DNA of 64,000 nucleotides from Zygosaccharomyces rouxii (Eukaryota > Ascomycota > Saccharomycetes > Saccharomycetales > Saccharomycetaceae), in the NCBI RefSeq assembly GCF_000026365.1, contig NC_012991.1, positions 372,001-436,000 on the forward strand, given 5' to 3'. The notes beneath the pieces are model-generated. The model did no database searches, was not told the origin of the DNA, and saw only the letters and a program-made list of their open reading frames with translations. Positions 63,531-64,000 of the stretch are shown here, in pieces (position 1 is the first letter of the stretch; every line of letters starts with the position of its first letter). A program made the translations under genes and the position numbers.

Positions 63531-64000
63531 TAATTTCAGTCCATTGGCATTTACCCAGTGGTATGCCCCAAATGTCATCCTTAACCAATAGCCAATCTAC
63601 AAGCTCATCCGTATGTAAAATATCCACATTAATGGTTTGAGATTTGGACCAACAGTCCTGATCCAATTGTACACTTTTCAACTTTCTATAATCGTTGTAA
63701 TATTGCCTAAAAAACGATTGGCATCTACGTGCCCAGGGGTCATCAACAGGTAGGTAGTAATATTGAATTCTTAAGTAGGTTAATATTAGGCCCACAATGT
63801 ACTTGTTGTTAAAGTTTTCGTCATCTTGAAGCATAGTGGTCAATTGATCGAACGTGGGTTTGATTTCAACTAGTTTCATGAGAAGGCATTGAAATTCTAC
63901 GCCACCAAGCACATTGACTTGATTCACTGACCCATCCTTAAGAGCTCCTAAATCTCTTACCAGTATTCTACTCAGGCAATTCATAGTATCACCTCTTAAC
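63448..64000 (-). CDS. PRP38: Prp38 tri-snRNP splicing factor, 3' part only
   Basis: Tri-snRNP protein needed for spliceosome activation. Only the C-terminal part is in the window. The frame stays open through 64000, and the codons before the first visible ATG (63984) encode LRGDT, matching the conserved SLRGNT of S. cerevisiae Prp38. So the true start lies beyond the edge. Visible conserved blocks are VLGGVEFQCLLMKLVEIKP, YLRIQYYYLP, and HTDELVDWLLVKDDIWGIPLGKCQW. The C-terminus ends in a run of about 14 Asp followed by an acidic Ser-rich tail. Matches YGR075C, convergent with SMD1. Confidence 0.95.
63490..63531. repeat. ATC/GTC trinucleotide repeat encoding polyAsp in PRP38
   Basis: Tandem CAT/CGT-phase triplets, the last ten or so being perfect CGT, encode polyaspartate near the C-terminus of Prp38 on the minus strand. 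A perfect triplet tract is likely to vary in length. Confidence 0.85.

Noticed and set aside
1..64000. CRISPR arrays, prokaryotic operons, riboswitches or transferred islands
   Set aside because: The window is eukaryotic yeast DNA; no regular spaced repeats and no gene block with foreign composition were seen.

Overview
This is a gene-dense nuclear segment from a budding yeast of the family Saccharomycetaceae whose lineage did not pass through the whole-genome duplication (WGD). About 38 protein genes fill the window, separated by AT-rich gaps of roughly 100-900 bp. One gene has a consensus spliceosomal intron (GTATGT, TACTAAC, TAG) and there is one tRNA-Ser(AGA) gene. Proteins read well in the standard code and are close in sequence and length to Saccharomyces cerevisiae proteins. 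Genes that S. cerevisiae now keeps on two sister chromosomes (YOL060-072 on XV, YDL025-047 on IV) are interleaved here as one run. I cannot fix the species; a Zygosaccharomyces/Torulaspora-type genome is the most plausible guess. Gene names are by similarity and synteny with S. cerevisiae recalled from memory; no search was run.

Layout. (1) 1-5770: SPN1, RPS23, a LisH protein (YGR117C-like), NAT3 and SCD6, mixing the YPR129-133 and YGR117-118 neighbourhoods. (2) 6370-6451: tRNA-Ser(AGA), at the junction with (3) 6912-10777: AHC1 and DDL1 (YOR023C-YOR022C). (4) 11089-60800: a long colinear block running MAM3, RTK1, PRS5, APM4, MRX9, CRT10, MPS1, ARP2, PRP9, DBP10, SLM3, MET22, GPR1, INP54, RIB2, NAT1, RTG1, SIR2, PRP11, NUF2, an unnamed flavin monooxygenase, NBA1, MTF2, FAD1, MRP10, SDH5, NPC2, SIT4, THP1. 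Strands agree with S. cerevisiae throughout and the monooxygenase is the only extra gene. (5) 60923-64000: UPF3, an unnamed Mpv17/PMP22-family gene, SMD1 and the 3' part of PRP38 (YGR072-075), cut by the window edge.

The genes are mostly housekeeping: pre-mRNA splicing (PRP9, PRP11, SMD1, PRP38), N-terminal acetylation (NAT1, NAT3), mitochondrial expression and assembly (SLM3, MTF2, MRP10, SDH5, MRX9), kinetochore and division (MPS1, NUF2, NBA1), signalling (GPR1, RTK1, SIT4, RTG1) and silencing (SIR2). They are neighbours by ancestry, not operons.

No CRISPR array, transposon, LTR, centromere or horizontally acquired island was seen. Points worth a second look: the flavin monooxygenase and Mpv17-like genes that have no counterpart at these sites in S. 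cerevisiae; a RIB2 gene with two in-frame starts that may serve both the cytosolic (Rib2) and mitochondrial (Pus9) roles; an intronless RPS23 with a GC-rich island in its promoter; a 66-bp tandem duplication inside MPS1; and several uORF arrangements and shared regulatory motifs.
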